A stretch of DNA of 64,000 nt, from NCBI GenBank assembly GCA_001580565.1, contig LRBF01000209.1, forward strand, positions 1 to 64,000. Reading direction: 5' to 3'. Below the pieces are notes generated by a model, which saw nothing but the letters and a program-made list of their open reading frames with translations, searched no databases and was not told where the DNA came from. Numbering within the stretch: position 1 is the first letter of the stretch; each line of letters opens with the position of its first letter. The translations under genes and the position numbers were made by a program. Origin of the DNA: Caballeronia megalochromosomata (GTDB taxonomy: Bacteria > Pseudomonadota > Gammaproteobacteria > Burkholderiales > Burkholderiaceae). Below are positions 18,265-27,496 of this stretch, one piece after another.

Positions 18265-19304
18265 CAGCCATCCCTCAACACGGTGCGAAAGCCGATATGT
18301 GACGCGGGCAAGTCCGCTTCCTGCTGCTCGCGCGACGATGCCCGGTAACGCACGCAATAATCCTGCGCGCACAGGAACGAGCCGCCCTTGATGACCATGG
18401 CCGCGTCGTGTTTGCGCGCGGGAGTCACCGCTGCCGTGTCTCCGTTCGAATGCGGCTGACGCGGACCGGTGTAGGGATCCTTCGTCCATTCCCATGCGTT
18501 GCCGATCATGTCGTACAGCCTGAAATCATTCGCGGCATAGCAGCCCACCGGCGCCAAACCCGCATGGCCGTCTTCGGCAGAGTCGAGCACTGGAAACACG
18601 CCTTGCCAGTAATTTGCCGATGGCTTGCCGTGCGCATCGCGCGGAGCGGCGTCGAGCTGCGCGCCTTCGCGTCCGGCCTTGCCCGCGTATTCCCATTCGG
18701 CTTCGGTCGGCAGATCGCGGCCGAGCCAGTGCGCGTAGGCAAGGGCATCGGCGAGCGTGACCATGGTCACCGGCTGATTTTCGTGCCCTTTCCATGTGCT
18801 CGACAATCCGGTGGGATGCTTCCACGACGCACCGTTCACCCACGACCACCACGCTAGATCGCGTGCGTTCATTTCTTCACGGCTCGGGACATGGAACACG
18901 ACGGCGCCGCCCTGACGTTCAGCTTCGGTCACATAACCCGTCGCAACGACGAAAGCGGCGAACTGCGCGTTAGTGACATCGGTCTGATCGATCCAGAAGC
19001 CCCCGACTTTCGTCTTGCCATCGCCCACCGGGCGCTCGTCGTCATAACCCCGTTTGCTGCCGAAGACGAACTCGCCGCCGCGCAGATGCACCATGCCCGC
19101 GCGCGGATCGTCGCGCCATTTGGCCGGAATGCCGGAATAGCGTTCGCATTGCTGCTCGGAGCCGAGCGGCGCCAGCGTGCGGACGAGATTACGCGGATCG
19201 AAGGCGTGTTCCGCGTTCACGGCGAGCGCCGCACCGAAGCCCGCCCCGAACAACGCCAACGTGACGGCGCCGGCGCCGCCAATGGATCTCCATCGTCTGC
19301 TCAT
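18264..19304 (-). CDS. Formylglycine-generating enzyme (sulfatase-modifying factor)
   Basis: The 346-residue protein is an aerobic FGE: a membrane anchor or signal (residues 11 to 30), then the FGE fold (GGEFVFGSKRGYDDERP, FWIDQTDVTNAQFAAFV, LPTEAEWEYAGKAG, MIGNAWEWTKDPY) and the active-site loop GGSFLCAQDYCVRYRASSRE with Cys312 and Cys317, spaced as human FGE Cys336 and Cys341. It converts the sulfatase active-site Cys into formylglycine, using copper and oxygen. The arylsulfatase gene lies 7 bases upstream in the same operon and is the obvious client. The N-terminal anchor implies that modification may take place in or at the periplasm. Confidence 0.93.
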   Translation of the reverse strand: MSRRWRSIGGAGAVTLALFGAGFGAALAVNAEHAFDPRNLVRTLAPLGSEQQCERYSGIPAKWRDDPRAGMVHLRGGEFVFGSKRGYDDERPVGDGKTKVGGFWIDQTDVTNAQFAAFVVATGYVTEAERQGGAVVFHVPSREEMNARDLAWWSWVNGASWKHPTGLSSTWKGHENQPVTMVTLADALAYAHWLGRDLPTEAEWEYAGKAGREGAQLDAAPRDAHGKPSANYWQGVFPVLDSAEDGHAGLAPVGCYAANDFRLYDMIGNAWEWTKDPYTGPRQPHSNGDTAAVTPARKHDAAMVIKGGSFLCAQDYCVRYRASSREQQEADLPASHIGFRTVLRDG

Positions 19305-19311
19305 CGCGCGC

Positions 19312-21252
19312 TCAGTAGTAGCCGCGCGGCCGCAGCGGTTCGACGCCGCCTACCGTGCTCATGTAGCTGTTCCACTGCTGCACGAGACTGTCGATGACCG
19401 ACGGATTCTGCGCCGACACGTCGTTGTTCTCGCCGCGATCGGTCTGCAGGTCGAAGAGCTGCCAGTGACCGTCGACGGGACCGGTCGGAGGCTCGGTCCA
19501 GAGCGCCTTCCAGCGGCCATCGGAACTGCGCAGATAACCGCGTCCATAGGCTTCGTCACCGAACGCAGCGGTGTGCACTTCGGCGGTGGCGTCGCCCTTG
19601 AGAATCGGGAGCAGCGACTGTCCGGTGATCGGATACACGTAACGGTTGTTGTAGACCACCTTGCCCTTGTTGGAATCGACGCCCGTGAGCGTGTTGATTG
19701 AAGCCGGCGCCGGTTGCATCGGCGGCGTGATCTGCGCAACTGCGAGGAAGGTGGCGGTGTTGTCGGTCACGTGCGTGAAGGCGCGCAAAGTGGGTAACTG
19801 CGCCGTCTGTCCGGGCAGATGGGCGATGAGCGGTGTCGATACGCCGCCTTCGCCCGAGAAGCCCTTGGTCAGCCGGAACGGCGTCGCGCTCACTTCGGCC
19901 CAGCGCTGGCCGTATTGCAGACGCCGCGCGTTTTGCTGACCGTTGTCGGTGCCGAGCGTCATGTAGATCGCGTCAGATGCGTTCGCGGTGTCGGTCGCGG
20001 TGGGATCCGCGCCTGAGTCGATCGGCCAGCCTTCCGCGCCGTTGTCGGACTGGAACAGGATGAACGTGTTGTCGTATTCTCCGATGTCTTTCAGATGCTG
20101 GATCAACAGGCCGATGTTGTGATCGAGATTTTCGACCATGCCAGCATAGATTTCCATGTACCGCGCTTGCGCCTTCTTCTCGGCGGCGGACAGGCTGTTC
20201 CACGACTTGTTGACCGTGCCCGGACCATAGTCGCTGTAGCCTTGCGCGGCGCTGTGCACGGCGCTGACGTACTTCGCGTTCGCGGTGCCATTGTTCGCCG
20301 TGGCGGCCGACGTGGTCAGCGTCTCTGGCGCGCCCTGATACGGGTTGAAATCGGCGGGAATGATACCGAGCGCTTTCTGACGCGCTATTCGCGCATTGCG
20401 GATGACGTCGTAGCCCGCATCGTACTTGCCTGCATAGTTGTGCAGATACGGCTCCGGCACTTGCAGCGGCCAGTGCGGCGACGTGTAGGCCGCGTAGGCA
20501 AAGAACGGCTTGCCATCGCCCTTGTTCGAGTCGATGTAGGAGATCAAGCGCTGCGTGTAGAAGTCAGTCGAATAGAACACGGTCGGACTGCCGCCGGCGC
20601 CGCCCGGCTGGCCAGGCTGTCCCGGCTGAACGTATTGACCGTCTTCCGTGTAATTCTTCGAGCCTGCGGGTTCGTGCGCGAAGTGATTCGTCGCGGCGCC
20701 GCCGAGCAGCGCATAGCTATGCTCGAAACCCCATTGATCCGGCGTCTGCCCGCCGCCCGTGGTACTGCCTACGATTCCCGAGCCGATGTGCCACTTGCCC
20801 GCCATGTACGTGTGATAGCCGCCGTCTTTCAGCAACTGCGCGACGGAGAGCGCCCGGTCGTTCAGGTAACCTTCGTAACCCGGCAGGCCCTTGCGTTCGT
20901 CGGTCGGCGTGCCCATCGTGCCTTCGCCAACGAGATGATGGTCGGTGCCCGAAATCAGCATGGCGCGCGTGATCGCGCAGACCGTGCCGGTGTGATGGTT
21001 CGTTAGGATACGACCCGATGCGACGAGCGCATCCAGATTCGGCGTGTTGATTTCGCCGCCGAACGCGTGAATATCCGAATAGCCGAGGTCGTCGGCCATG
21101 ATGTACAGGATGTTCGGTCGTTTGGCGGAAGCGACCGGTGTGGTCGTTGGCGAACTATCGCTGGAAGAACCGCACGAGGCCAGTGTGAAGAGGCTGGCGA
21201 CGGCGAGCGCAACGGCGGCGCGGCGGGTAGCGATCGAGCGGTGCAAGGTCAT
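19312..21252 (-). CDS. Arylsulfatase-type sulfatase, lipoprotein
   Basis: The 646-residue protein has a lipoprotein signal with lipobox LASC (Cys27), so it is likely membrane-anchored in the periplasm. The sulfatase domain shows PNILYIMADDLGYSD (Asp54, Asp55), MAGKWHIG, HWPLQVP and a late FQSDNGAEGWP. The catalytic motif reads VCAITR, Cys92 to Arg96; the usual motif is Cys-x-Pro/Ala-x-Arg, so the third position is Ile here. It should cleave aryl or alkyl sulfate esters, releasing sulfate. Formylglycine-generating enzyme, MetQ-like and YkgJ genes follow in one operon. Confidence 0.92.
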   Translation of the reverse strand: MTLHRSIATRRAAVALAVASLFTLASCGSSSDSSPTTTPVASAKRPNILYIMADDLGYSDIHAFGGEINTPNLDALVASGRILTNHHTGTVCAITRAMLISGTDHHLVGEGTMGTPTDERKGLPGYEGYLNDRALSVAQLLKDGGYHTYMAGKWHIGSGIVGSTTGGGQTPDQWGFEHSYALLGGAATNHFAHEPAGSKNYTEDGQYVQPGQPGQPGGAGGSPTVFYSTDFYTQRLISYIDSNKGDGKPFFAYAAYTSPHWPLQVPEPYLHNYAGKYDAGYDVIRNARIARQKALGIIPADFNPYQGAPETLTTSAATANNGTANAKYVSAVHSAAQGYSDYGPGTVNKSWNSLSAAEKKAQARYMEIYAGMVENLDHNIGLLIQHLKDIGEYDNTFILFQSDNGAEGWPIDSGADPTATDTANASDAIYMTLGTDNGQQNARRLQYGQRWAEVSATPFRLTKGFSGEGGVSTPLIAHLPGQTAQLPTLRAFTHVTDNTATFLAVAQITPPMQPAPASINTLTGVDSNKGKVVYNNRYVYPITGQSLLPILKGDATAEVHTAAFGDEAYGRGYLRSSDGRWKALWTEPPTGPVDGHWQLFDLQTDRGENNDVSAQNPSVIDSLVQQWNSYMSTVGGVEPLRPRGYY

Positions 21253-21483
21253 TGTCGTTATGGCGGTCCGTGAAAGCGAGCGGCGATCTTAGCAATCGGC
21301 TCTCGGCCCCCAAAGATCGATTTCTGATTTGCTTGTCGTCCTGGCAGATTTGCGAAAGCGGTGATCGGGCGTCGCAGTCGGGTCGCGACCGGACGCTGCG
21401 ACCGGGGAATCGCGCGAAGCAACGCGCTGCAGACGCTCAGAACACGGCTCTCGCGTCCATGTCGATGAGTGAGCAGAGCCGGT

Positions 21484-22824
21484 TCAGACCGGTGCGGCAC
21501 TTGCGTGCACCGGACGTTTGAGCCCGAGATGCTCGCGTAGCGTGTGGCCGGTGTAGTCGGTCCGAAAGAGGCCGCGCCGCCGCAGTTCGGGCAGCACCAG
21601 TTTGATGAACTCCTCGAGTCCGCCGGGAAACCACGGGGCCATGATGTTGAAGCCGTCAGCGCCGCCTTCCTCGAACCATTGCTGCAACTGGTCCGCGATA
21701 CTCGCCGGCGTGCCGATAACCTGCTGATGACCGCGCCCTCCGGCAATGCGTTGATAGAGCTCGCGTATCGTGAGCCGGTCGCGCCGCGCGAGTTCGACGA
21801 GCAGATGCTGGCGGCTCTTCGGCCCGTTCGTTTCCGGCAGCTCCGGAATGGGACCGTCTACATCATGGACTGACAGATCGACGCCGCCGAGCATCGTCGA
21901 CAGCAGCGCGACGCCGACTACCGGATCCACGCGCGATTGCAACGCTTCGAATTTCTCTTCGGCTTCCGCCTGCGTGCGGCCCACGACCGGGAAGATGCCT
22001 GGCATGATCTTCACGTCGTCGGGATCGCGGCCGTGGGCGGGCAGGCGGCTTTTGATATCGGTGTAGAACGCCTTCGCTTCGTCGAAGGTCTGATGCGCGA
22101 CGAAGATCACCTCGGCGGTGCGGGCGGCCAGCGCACGGCCGTCCTCGGACGCGCCCGCCTGCACGACGACCGGACGCCCCTGCGGCGAGCGGCCGACGTT
22201 GAGCGGGCCGCGCACCTGAAAGTGCTTGCCGCGATGCTTCAGCACGTGCAGCTTTTCCGCATCGAAATAGATGCCGCTCTGCTTGTCGCGCACGAAGCTG
22301 TCGTCTTCCCAGGAATCCCACAAGCCCAGCACGACGTCGTGAAACTCGGCGGCGCGCTCGTAGCGTTCGGCATGATCCGGCAGCGCATCGCGGTTGAAGT
22401 TCTGCGCTTCCGTCGAACTGCTGGACGTCACCAGATTCCACCCTGCGCGCCCGCCGGAAATCTGGTCTAGCGTGGCGAAACGGCGCGCCACGTTGTAGGG
22501 TTCGTGAAACGACGTGGACACCGTGGCAATCAGGCCGATGCGTTCGGTCACAGCGTCAAGCGCCGCCAGCAGTGTGACGGGGTCGAAGAAGTCGCTGCGG
22601 GCCGTACTCGCGAGCGACGGCAGATGCGTCGTGCGTATGCCCGAAGAATCCGCAAGAAAAATCGTGTCGAACTTCGCGGCTTCCGCGAGCCGCGCCAGTT
22701 CAACGTAGTGACGAAAGTTGCTGCCGGCGTCGGCCTGGGCTTCGGGATGCCGCCAGCCGGCGATGTGATGGCCGGTCTGCATCAGGAATGCGCCGAGCGA
22801 GAACTGTCGGGTGGGTCGTGTCAT
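21484..22824 (-). CDS. Flavin-dependent monooxygenase, DszA/NtaA/SnaA family (LLM class)
   Basis: From ATG 22824 the product has 446 residues, the usual length of this two-component family. It shows FDTIFLADSSGI, ERIGLIATVSTSF, DQISGGRAGWNLVTS, then GRPVVVQAGASEDG and a C-terminal ADGFNIMAPWFPGGLEEF. Such enzymes use FMNH2 from a separate reductase to cleave C-S or C-N bonds of sulfones, sulfonates or chelators. It is monocistronic between the sulfatase operon and small genes. The substrate cannot be told; no flavin reductase is encoded nearby. Confidence 0.9.
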   Translation of the reverse strand: MTRPTRQFSLGAFLMQTGHHIAGWRHPEAQADAGSNFRHYVELARLAEAAKFDTIFLADSSGIRTTHLPSLASTARSDFFDPVTLLAALDAVTERIGLIATVSTSFHEPYNVARRFATLDQISGGRAGWNLVTSSSSTEAQNFNRDALPDHAERYERAAEFHDVVLGLWDSWEDDSFVRDKQSGIYFDAEKLHVLKHRGKHFQVRGPLNVGRSPQGRPVVVQAGASEDGRALAARTAEVIFVAHQTFDEAKAFYTDIKSRLPAHGRDPDDVKIMPGIFPVVGRTQAEAEEKFEALQSRVDPVVGVALLSTMLGGVDLSVHDVDGPIPELPETNGPKSRQHLLVELARRDRLTIRELYQRIAGGRGHQQVIGTPASIADQLQQWFEEGGADGFNIMAPWFPGGLEEFIKLVLPELRRRGLFRTDYTGHTLREHLGLKRPVHASAAPV

Positions 22825-23097
22825 GGGCGGCTCATTGAACGAAACGTTTGAGTGTGGGCAAAAATAAGTCGGGGGTTTGGATCGACGAACGGGTTCACTG
22901 CCGGAGACGAAGCAACGCGCATCGCGCCGTACCGCATCACGATGAGAGTCCATCGGAATTGATGCGCGGCCGGGCAGTGTTTCGCGCAAGGCGCCTACGC
23001 ACATTTGGTCCGGGTCATGTGGCACTTTTGCGGCGCGGGGATGACGTCGTAACCTGCGTCAGGACCGACGCGCGACTGCGCTTTCGCCGCCGGATGA

Positions 23098-23370
23098 TCA
23101 ACCGTTCGATCTCGCCGGACGAAACGCGCTACTGGCTGTCGAGGCCATGATCACTCGGCACGGAGGAAGCGGCATGACGTCGCCATCGATGAACGCCGCG
23201 GCACAGCGGACGGCGAACTGGCACGCGCCCTCCCTGTTCGCGAAGACGCCGAGATCGCCAAGAGACGTCGACTCTCCGTCTTCCTCGAGAATGGATGCGC
23301 GGGCGATGAAGACATTACCCATGCGCACTGCGGATGCCTGAATCGCGGCACCGTTGTGGTATGAAATCAT
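23098..23370 (-). CDS. Small hypothetical protein
   Basis: From ATG 23370, with an AGGGA ribosome binding site, the frame encodes 90 residues (MISYHNGAAIQASAVRMGNV and on to LPPCRVIMAS). The layout, a short beta-rich start followed by an Ala-rich helix (ACQFAVRCAAAFID), matches small proteins frequent in Burkholderiaceae and is similar in plan to the protein at 35471 to 35692. No function is known. It has no signal peptide. Confidence 0.6.
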   Translation of the reverse strand: MISYHNGAAIQASAVRMGNVFIARASILEEDGESTSLGDLGVFANREGACQFAVRCAAAFIDGDVMPLPPCRVIMASTASSAFRPARSNG

Positions 23371-23516
23371 CGGCGATTCCCTGTGTACGCTTGCATTCAT
23401 TGATCTGAGCAGCGTGGATTCAGTCTCTCGATCAGGCGAAGCGGCAGTTGATTCCACCGTTGGCCAGGGCAAAGCCAGTTGCCGGGCGCAGGTCGTCGCG
23501 ACAACGCGCCATCGTC

Positions 23517-23720
23517 TCAAAGGGGATCGATTTGTGAGGCTTGCCGGCCTTTTGGTCCCTGCTTGACTTCGTAATTCACTCTCTGATGTTCGCGCGGCGT
23601 CTTGAATCCTTCGCTGCGCACTTCCGAGAAGTGGGCGAAAAGATCATCGGTGCCGTCGTGCGGGGTGAAGAAACCATATCCTTTCGCGTCGTTGAACCAT
23701 TTGACCGTGCCCGTTGCCAT
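23517..23720 (-). CDS. cspA: Cold-shock protein (CspA family)
   Basis: The 67-residue protein is one cold-shock domain: GTVKWFNDAKGYGFFTP carries RNP1 (KGYGFF), and DLFAHFSEV carries RNP2, with the usual VNYEVKQGPKG end. It binds single-stranded RNA and DNA as an RNA chaperone. The start ATG 23720 gives the normal length; GAGGTC lies upstream. It is monocistronic. The family has many paralogues per genome, so cspA here means family, not orthology. Confidence 0.95.
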   Translation of the reverse strand: MATGTVKWFNDAKGYGFFTPHDGTDDLFAHFSEVRSEGFKTPREHQRVNYEVKQGPKGRQASQIDPL

Positions 23721-23940
23721 GACTCTGACCTCGATGATTTGAAGCGGACCTCGACGTAGACGCTGCGCATCAGGGATGCGCCGTTGCTGTCGGGTCCGCA
23801 AGGGCCGCTTTGTACGGCTCGCAGCGCTGGAAAACGATACGTCCACCCGTTCGTCATGCAAACGAATGGATCATTCGATCGTTATCAGCTCAGTCGTGAC
23901 GAGCTTATGATCGTCGATCGATGCGGTCCGAGGCCGCATA

Positions 23941-25134
23941 TCAGAAGCGCACGCGCACGCCGCCGAACGCCGCAACTTGCCGGTTCGTCGACGACGGCGT
24001 GCCCGCGTCGGCGATAGCGGCGATTTTCTGATAGCCGCTACCGGCGCGCGTCGAGGCATCGCCTGCCGCGAGCTGATAGACGCCGGAGAGATAGATGTCG
24101 GTGCGCTTGGACAATACGTAGTCGACGCCGAGCGTGAACTGATGCCAGCGCGGCTTGAGTGTCGTGCCGCCGGTGCCGGGCAGACTGTTGGCGCGGCCGT
24201 CAGTGAAGCTGTACACGCCGATCAGCGTCGTTGCCGGCGTAATGTTGTAGCGGCCATTCACATCGTAGTTGTTGAACTTGCGCGACGAGCCATCGTTGTA
24301 GTCGAGCTGCGTGTGGCTCCATGCGAAGCCGACCGTCGCGACCGATCCGAACGCGTAGTTGCCACCCGCGACCGCCACCTGCTGCCGCGCGACGCCGCCG
24401 TTGATGCCATAGAAGAATGCGCCGCTGTAGTCGTCGCCGGACGTAGTCGATGCACCGCCGATCGCGCCGCTCGTGTTGGACGCGACATTCGGATGATCGA
24501 GCAGCAGATAGCCCGCGCCGAGTTGCAGCGGCCCGGTGGCATAGCTCGCCGACACGCCCCACGCGCGGTTGTTGCCGAAGCCCGCGCCGGCGCCGTTGCT
24601 GGCCTGATTGCTGAACGCGTAGAGCGCATCGACAGTCACGCCCGCGATGGTATCGCTCTTGAACTTCACGGCATTGTTGATGCGGAAGGTCTGATTCAGA
24701 TTGTCGTTATCGCCGACGTGCGTGGCGGGCGACCAGAAGCCCGGCCCCGCGAACAGCGCGACGAGATCCGTGTTCGGATCGTACTGACGCCCGAGCGTCA
24801 GCGTGCCGATGCCCGTCTTCGCCACGCCTACATAGGCTTGCCGTCCGAATTCGCGTCCACCCTGTGCGAGCGTGCCGTCGTTGACGCGATAGCCGCTCTC
24901 GAGCGTGAACAGCGCCTTGTAGCCGCCGCCGAGATCTTCGACGCCTTTGAGACCCCAGCGACTGCCGTTGAGCTTGCCGCTCGTCGCCTGCACGTTGGAC
25001 GCCCCACGCTGATTGTTCGTATAGGCGAGACCGGCGTCGATGAGCCCGTACAAGGTGACGGAACTCTGTGCCTGAACGATGCTGGGAAGGGCGACTAGTA
25101 AGCCAGCGGCGCCGGCGAGTGCGACTCGTTTCAT
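23941..25134 (-). CDS. General porin (Gram-negative trimeric porin, Burkholderia type)
   Basis: The 397-residue precursor has a signal peptide (MKRVALAGAAGLLVALP, cut after VQA) and a 16-strand barrel start typical of Burkholderia OmpC-like porins: SSVTLYGLIDAGLAYTNN, GSRWGLKGVEDLGGGYKALF, GRQAYVGVAKTGIGTLTLGR, and a C-terminal Phe (GGVRVRF). It lets small solutes cross the outer membrane. AAGGAAG lies before the ATG. Sulfur genes flank it on both sides, so a substrate preference for sulfonates is possible, but nothing in the sequence proves it. Confidence 0.95.
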   Translation of the reverse strand: MKRVALAGAAGLLVALPSIVQAQSSVTLYGLIDAGLAYTNNQRGASNVQATSGKLNGSRWGLKGVEDLGGGYKALFTLESGYRVNDGTLAQGGREFGRQAYVGVAKTGIGTLTLGRQYDPNTDLVALFAGPGFWSPATHVGDNDNLNQTFRINNAVKFKSDTIAGVTVDALYAFSNQASNGAGAGFGNNRAWGVSASYATGPLQLGAGYLLLDHPNVASNTSGAIGGASTTSGDDYSGAFFYGINGGVARQQVAVAGGNYAFGSVATVGFAWSHTQLDYNDGSSRKFNNYDVNGRYNITPATTLIGVYSFTDGRANSLPGTGGTTLKPRWHQFTLGVDYVLSKRTDIYLSGVYQLAAGDASTRAGSGYQKIAAIADAGTPSSTNRQVAAFGGVRVRF

Positions 25135-25507
25135 TCGCTTCCTTAGGTATTAACCATGAGTTCGAGGAAGCCGGATATTACGGTCGTGCTTACCGAAGTC
25201 CAACGAAGGATTTCTCGTTTGTAATGGTGGGATCGTCTTATTTGGATTCCGGGTTACATCGGAGAACGATTGAAATGCTCGCCGCCGGCGTCTGGAGACC
25301 GCGCGTGAGATAAGTGCAAACGAAGCGCAACCTCAAAACATAGGACATCCCCAGGCGATGCGTATGTAACGCATTTCTCGAAGCATTCCAGCGCTCACGT
25401 GAAAAGGGTCGTCGACGATGCGCTCATACGCTTGCATCGATTCGTTCGTTGCGAAGCAGCGCTTTCCGATGGTCTGATTGAACGACTCAACGACGACGGA
25501 GGAATGT
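25135..25507. other. Divergent intergenic region between porin and tauD operon
   Basis: This 373-base gap holds the promoters of the leftward porin gene and the rightward tauD-type operon. A 6-bp inverted repeat lies at 25358 to 25374. A minus-strand frame of 60 codons (25333 to 25515) crosses it but has no recognisable similarity and I do not count it as a gene. Confidence 0.5.
25358..25374. promoter_or_regulatory. Inverted repeat upstream of the tauD-type operon
   Basis: ATGCGT and ACGCAT form a perfect 6-bp inverted repeat with a 5-base spacer, 134 bases before the TauD-like start. The size fits a regulator half-site pair. Which protein binds it is unknown; no LysR-type sulfur regulator is encoded in the window. 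Confidence 0.35.
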
Positions 25508-26449
25508 ATGAGCACGGTGCTGGATCATCGAGAAGTGCAGTCGCAAACCGAAGGCCACCAGGATCTGCGCGTGCGGCGCTACAAGCCGCTCGTCGGCGCG
25601 GTCGTCGAGAACGTCGATCTCGCCGCGCCGCTGAGCAAGAACAACCATCGCACGCTGCGGCAGGCGTTGGTCGATCACGGCGTGATTTTTTTTCGTGACC
25701 AGGCGCTCACGTCGGAGCAGCACGTGGCGCTCGCGTGCATCTTCGGCAACCCGATCCGCAAGAACGTCTACCTCCCGGCGGTCTCCGGGGTTCCCGAGAT
25801 CGAGGTCATCGCTCACGGTGGCGACAAGGCCCGTTCGGGCGGCACGGATAACTGGCACGTCGACGTTTCGTGGCAGCATCAGCCGCCCAAGGCCACCGTC
25901 CTTCATGCGAAGGAGATTCCGGAAGGTGGCGGCGGCGACACGATCTGGGCCTCGTCGGCGGCAGTCTACGACTTGCTGGACGCCGATCTGGCCCGCTACT
26001 TCGAGAAGCTGACCGCGGTGAATACCTTCATCGCGTCGCCGAAGAAGGGCGCGCTCGCGGATCTGCTGAGCGGCTATGAAATCCCCGAAGGCACGGAGGA
26101 AAACAGCGTCGAAGCCGGACTTGCGCGCTTCCACGATGCCGCTCTGAAATATCCGCCGATTGAAGTGCCCGTCATCAAGACGCATCCCGAGAACGGACGC
26201 AAGCTCGTCTTCGTCAACGAGGGGCATACGAGCCATATCCTCGGCGTGTCGAAGACGCAGAGTCAGAGCCTGCTCAACTATCTCTACGATCTCGTCAAGA
26301 CGCCGGAAGTGCAGGCGCGCTTCGAATGGAAAGAGGGCGATGTCGCCATCTGGGACAACCGGCAAGTGCAGCACTATGCGGCGCGAGATTACGGCACGGC
26401 GAAGCGGCGCATTCACCGCATCACGCTCGAACACGACGGCGTGTTCTGA
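25508..26449 (+). CDS. tauD: TauD/TfdA-family alpha-ketoglutarate-dependent dioxygenase
   Basis: The 313-residue enzyme has the Fe(II) facial triad: WHVDVSW (His117, Asp119) and a distal His near 289 in VQHYAARDY, followed by RRIHRITL, whose Arg binds alpha-ketoglutarate. The family hydroxylates the carbon next to a sulfonate or sulfate ester, releasing sulfite or sulfate (TauD for taurine, AtsK for alkyl sulfates). ATG 25508 follows a strong GGAGGA site. It opens an operon with a complete ABC importer 14 bases on, so the importer probably delivers its substrate; whether taurine or an alkyl sulfate cannot be told. Confidence 0.9.
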   Translation: MSTVLDHREVQSQTEGHQDLRVRRYKPLVGAVVENVDLAAPLSKNNHRTLRQALVDHGVIFFRDQALTSEQHVALACIFGNPIRKNVYLPAVSGVPEIEVIAHGGDKARSGGTDNWHVDVSWQHQPPKATVLHAKEIPEGGGGDTIWASSAAVYDLLDADLARYFEKLTAVNTFIASPKKGALADLLSGYEIPEGTEENSVEAGLARFHDAALKYPPIEVPVIKTHPENGRKLVFVNEGHTSHILGVSKTQSQSLLNYLYDLVKTPEVQARFEWKEGDVAIWDNRQVQHYAARDYGTAKRRIHRITLEHDGVF

Positions 26450-26463
26450 CCGGAGGCGAACGC

Positions 26464-27477
26464 GTGACTGTCATCAAGAAATTCATTCATGCAGCGCTGC
26501 CGGCCGTCGCGTTCGCCGCGAGCGCGACGGCGGCGGTTGCGCAAACGCCCGAAAAGCTCGAACTGCGCTATCAGGGCTGGGCGAGCAAGGTCCTGTATCC
26601 GGAGCTTGCGGAGGATCTGGGCTATCTCGCGCCGATCAAGCTGAAGTGGATCGGCAACACGATCAGCGGTCCGCAGGACATTCAGGCCGCCGTGACCGGC
26701 GACGTCGATTTCGGCGGCGCCTTCAATGGCTCCATCGTCAAGCTCGTCGCGGCGCATGCGCCGGTCAAGGCGGTGGTCTCGTACGTCGGCACGGACAAGG
26801 AGACCAACGGCGGTCTCTTCGTCCTGCAGGATAGCGCGATCAAGGACCCGCGCGATCTCGTCGGCAAGAAGATCGGCGTCAATACGCCGGGCGCGTATCA
26901 GCAATATCTCGTGACCGCGTATCTGCAGAAGTCGGGCTTGTCCCAGGCCGATATCGACCGCGTGACGTTCGTGCCCGCTCCGCCGGTGAATCTCGCGCAA
27001 CTGCTCAAACAGAAGCAGCTCGACGCGATCTTTCTCGAAGACATCATCAAGGACAAGCTGCTCGCCGATGGTGGCGCGCGCCTGCTCACGACGGACTACG
27101 CGCAGTTCGGCTCTTACGGCTATGCGAGCTATCTGTTCACGGACCGCTTCATCGCGCAGAACCCGAACACCGTGCGCAAGTTCGTTGATGGCACCGCCCG
27201 CGCGATCGAATGGACTCGCACGACGCCGCGCGACGTGGTCGTCGCACGGTTGAAGAAGATCGTCGATGCGCGGCATCGAAATGAAGACGCGACTATCGTC
27301 AATTACTGGAAGTCGCCGGGCGTGGGCGGCAAGGGCGGCGTGATCGCGGCGGAGGATTTCACGACGTACATCGACTGGTATGTGAAGAACGGCGTACTCA
27401 AGCCCGGACAGGTCAACCCGGAAGCGGTGTATTCCAACCAGTTCAATCCGTTCAATCAGGCAGTGGCCAGCCACTGA
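26464..27477 (+). CDS. ABC transporter substrate-binding protein, SsuA/TauA-like
   Basis: Start GTG 26464, 14 bases after tauD. The product (337 residues) has a signal peptide ending near ATAAVAQ and the NMT1/SsuA-type blocks LRYQGWASKVLYPELAEDLG, IQAAVTGDVDFGGAFNGSI, DLVGKKIGVNTPGAYQQYL and LLKQKQLDAIFLEDI. It should bind the substrate of the neighbouring dioxygenase in the periplasm. The ATPase and permease genes follow at once, giving a complete importer. Confidence 0.88.
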   Translation: MTVIKKFIHAALPAVAFAASATAAVAQTPEKLELRYQGWASKVLYPELAEDLGYLAPIKLKWIGNTISGPQDIQAAVTGDVDFGGAFNGSIVKLVAAHAPVKAVVSYVGTDKETNGGLFVLQDSAIKDPRDLVGKKIGVNTPGAYQQYLVTAYLQKSGLSQADIDRVTFVPAPPVNLAQLLKQKQLDAIFLEDIIKDKLLADGGARLLTTDYAQFGSYGYASYLFTDRFIAQNPNTVRKFVDGTARAIEWTRTTPRDVVVARLKKIVDARHRNEDATIVNYWKSPGVGGKGGVIAAEDFTTYIDWYVKNGVLKPGQVNPEAVYSNQFNPFNQAVASH

Positions 27478-27496
27478 CGCACCTGGAGGCGCAGCA

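Noticed and set aside
23025-23038. TGGCAC and TTGC as a sigma-54 promoter near the LLM gene at 21484
   Set aside because: Only two bases separate the elements, while the -24/-12 spacing needs five.
23921-23939. 6-bp hairpin (ATGCGG, CCGCAT) just after the porin gene as a terminator
   Set aside because: Short stem and no T run on the transcribed strand; could be chance.
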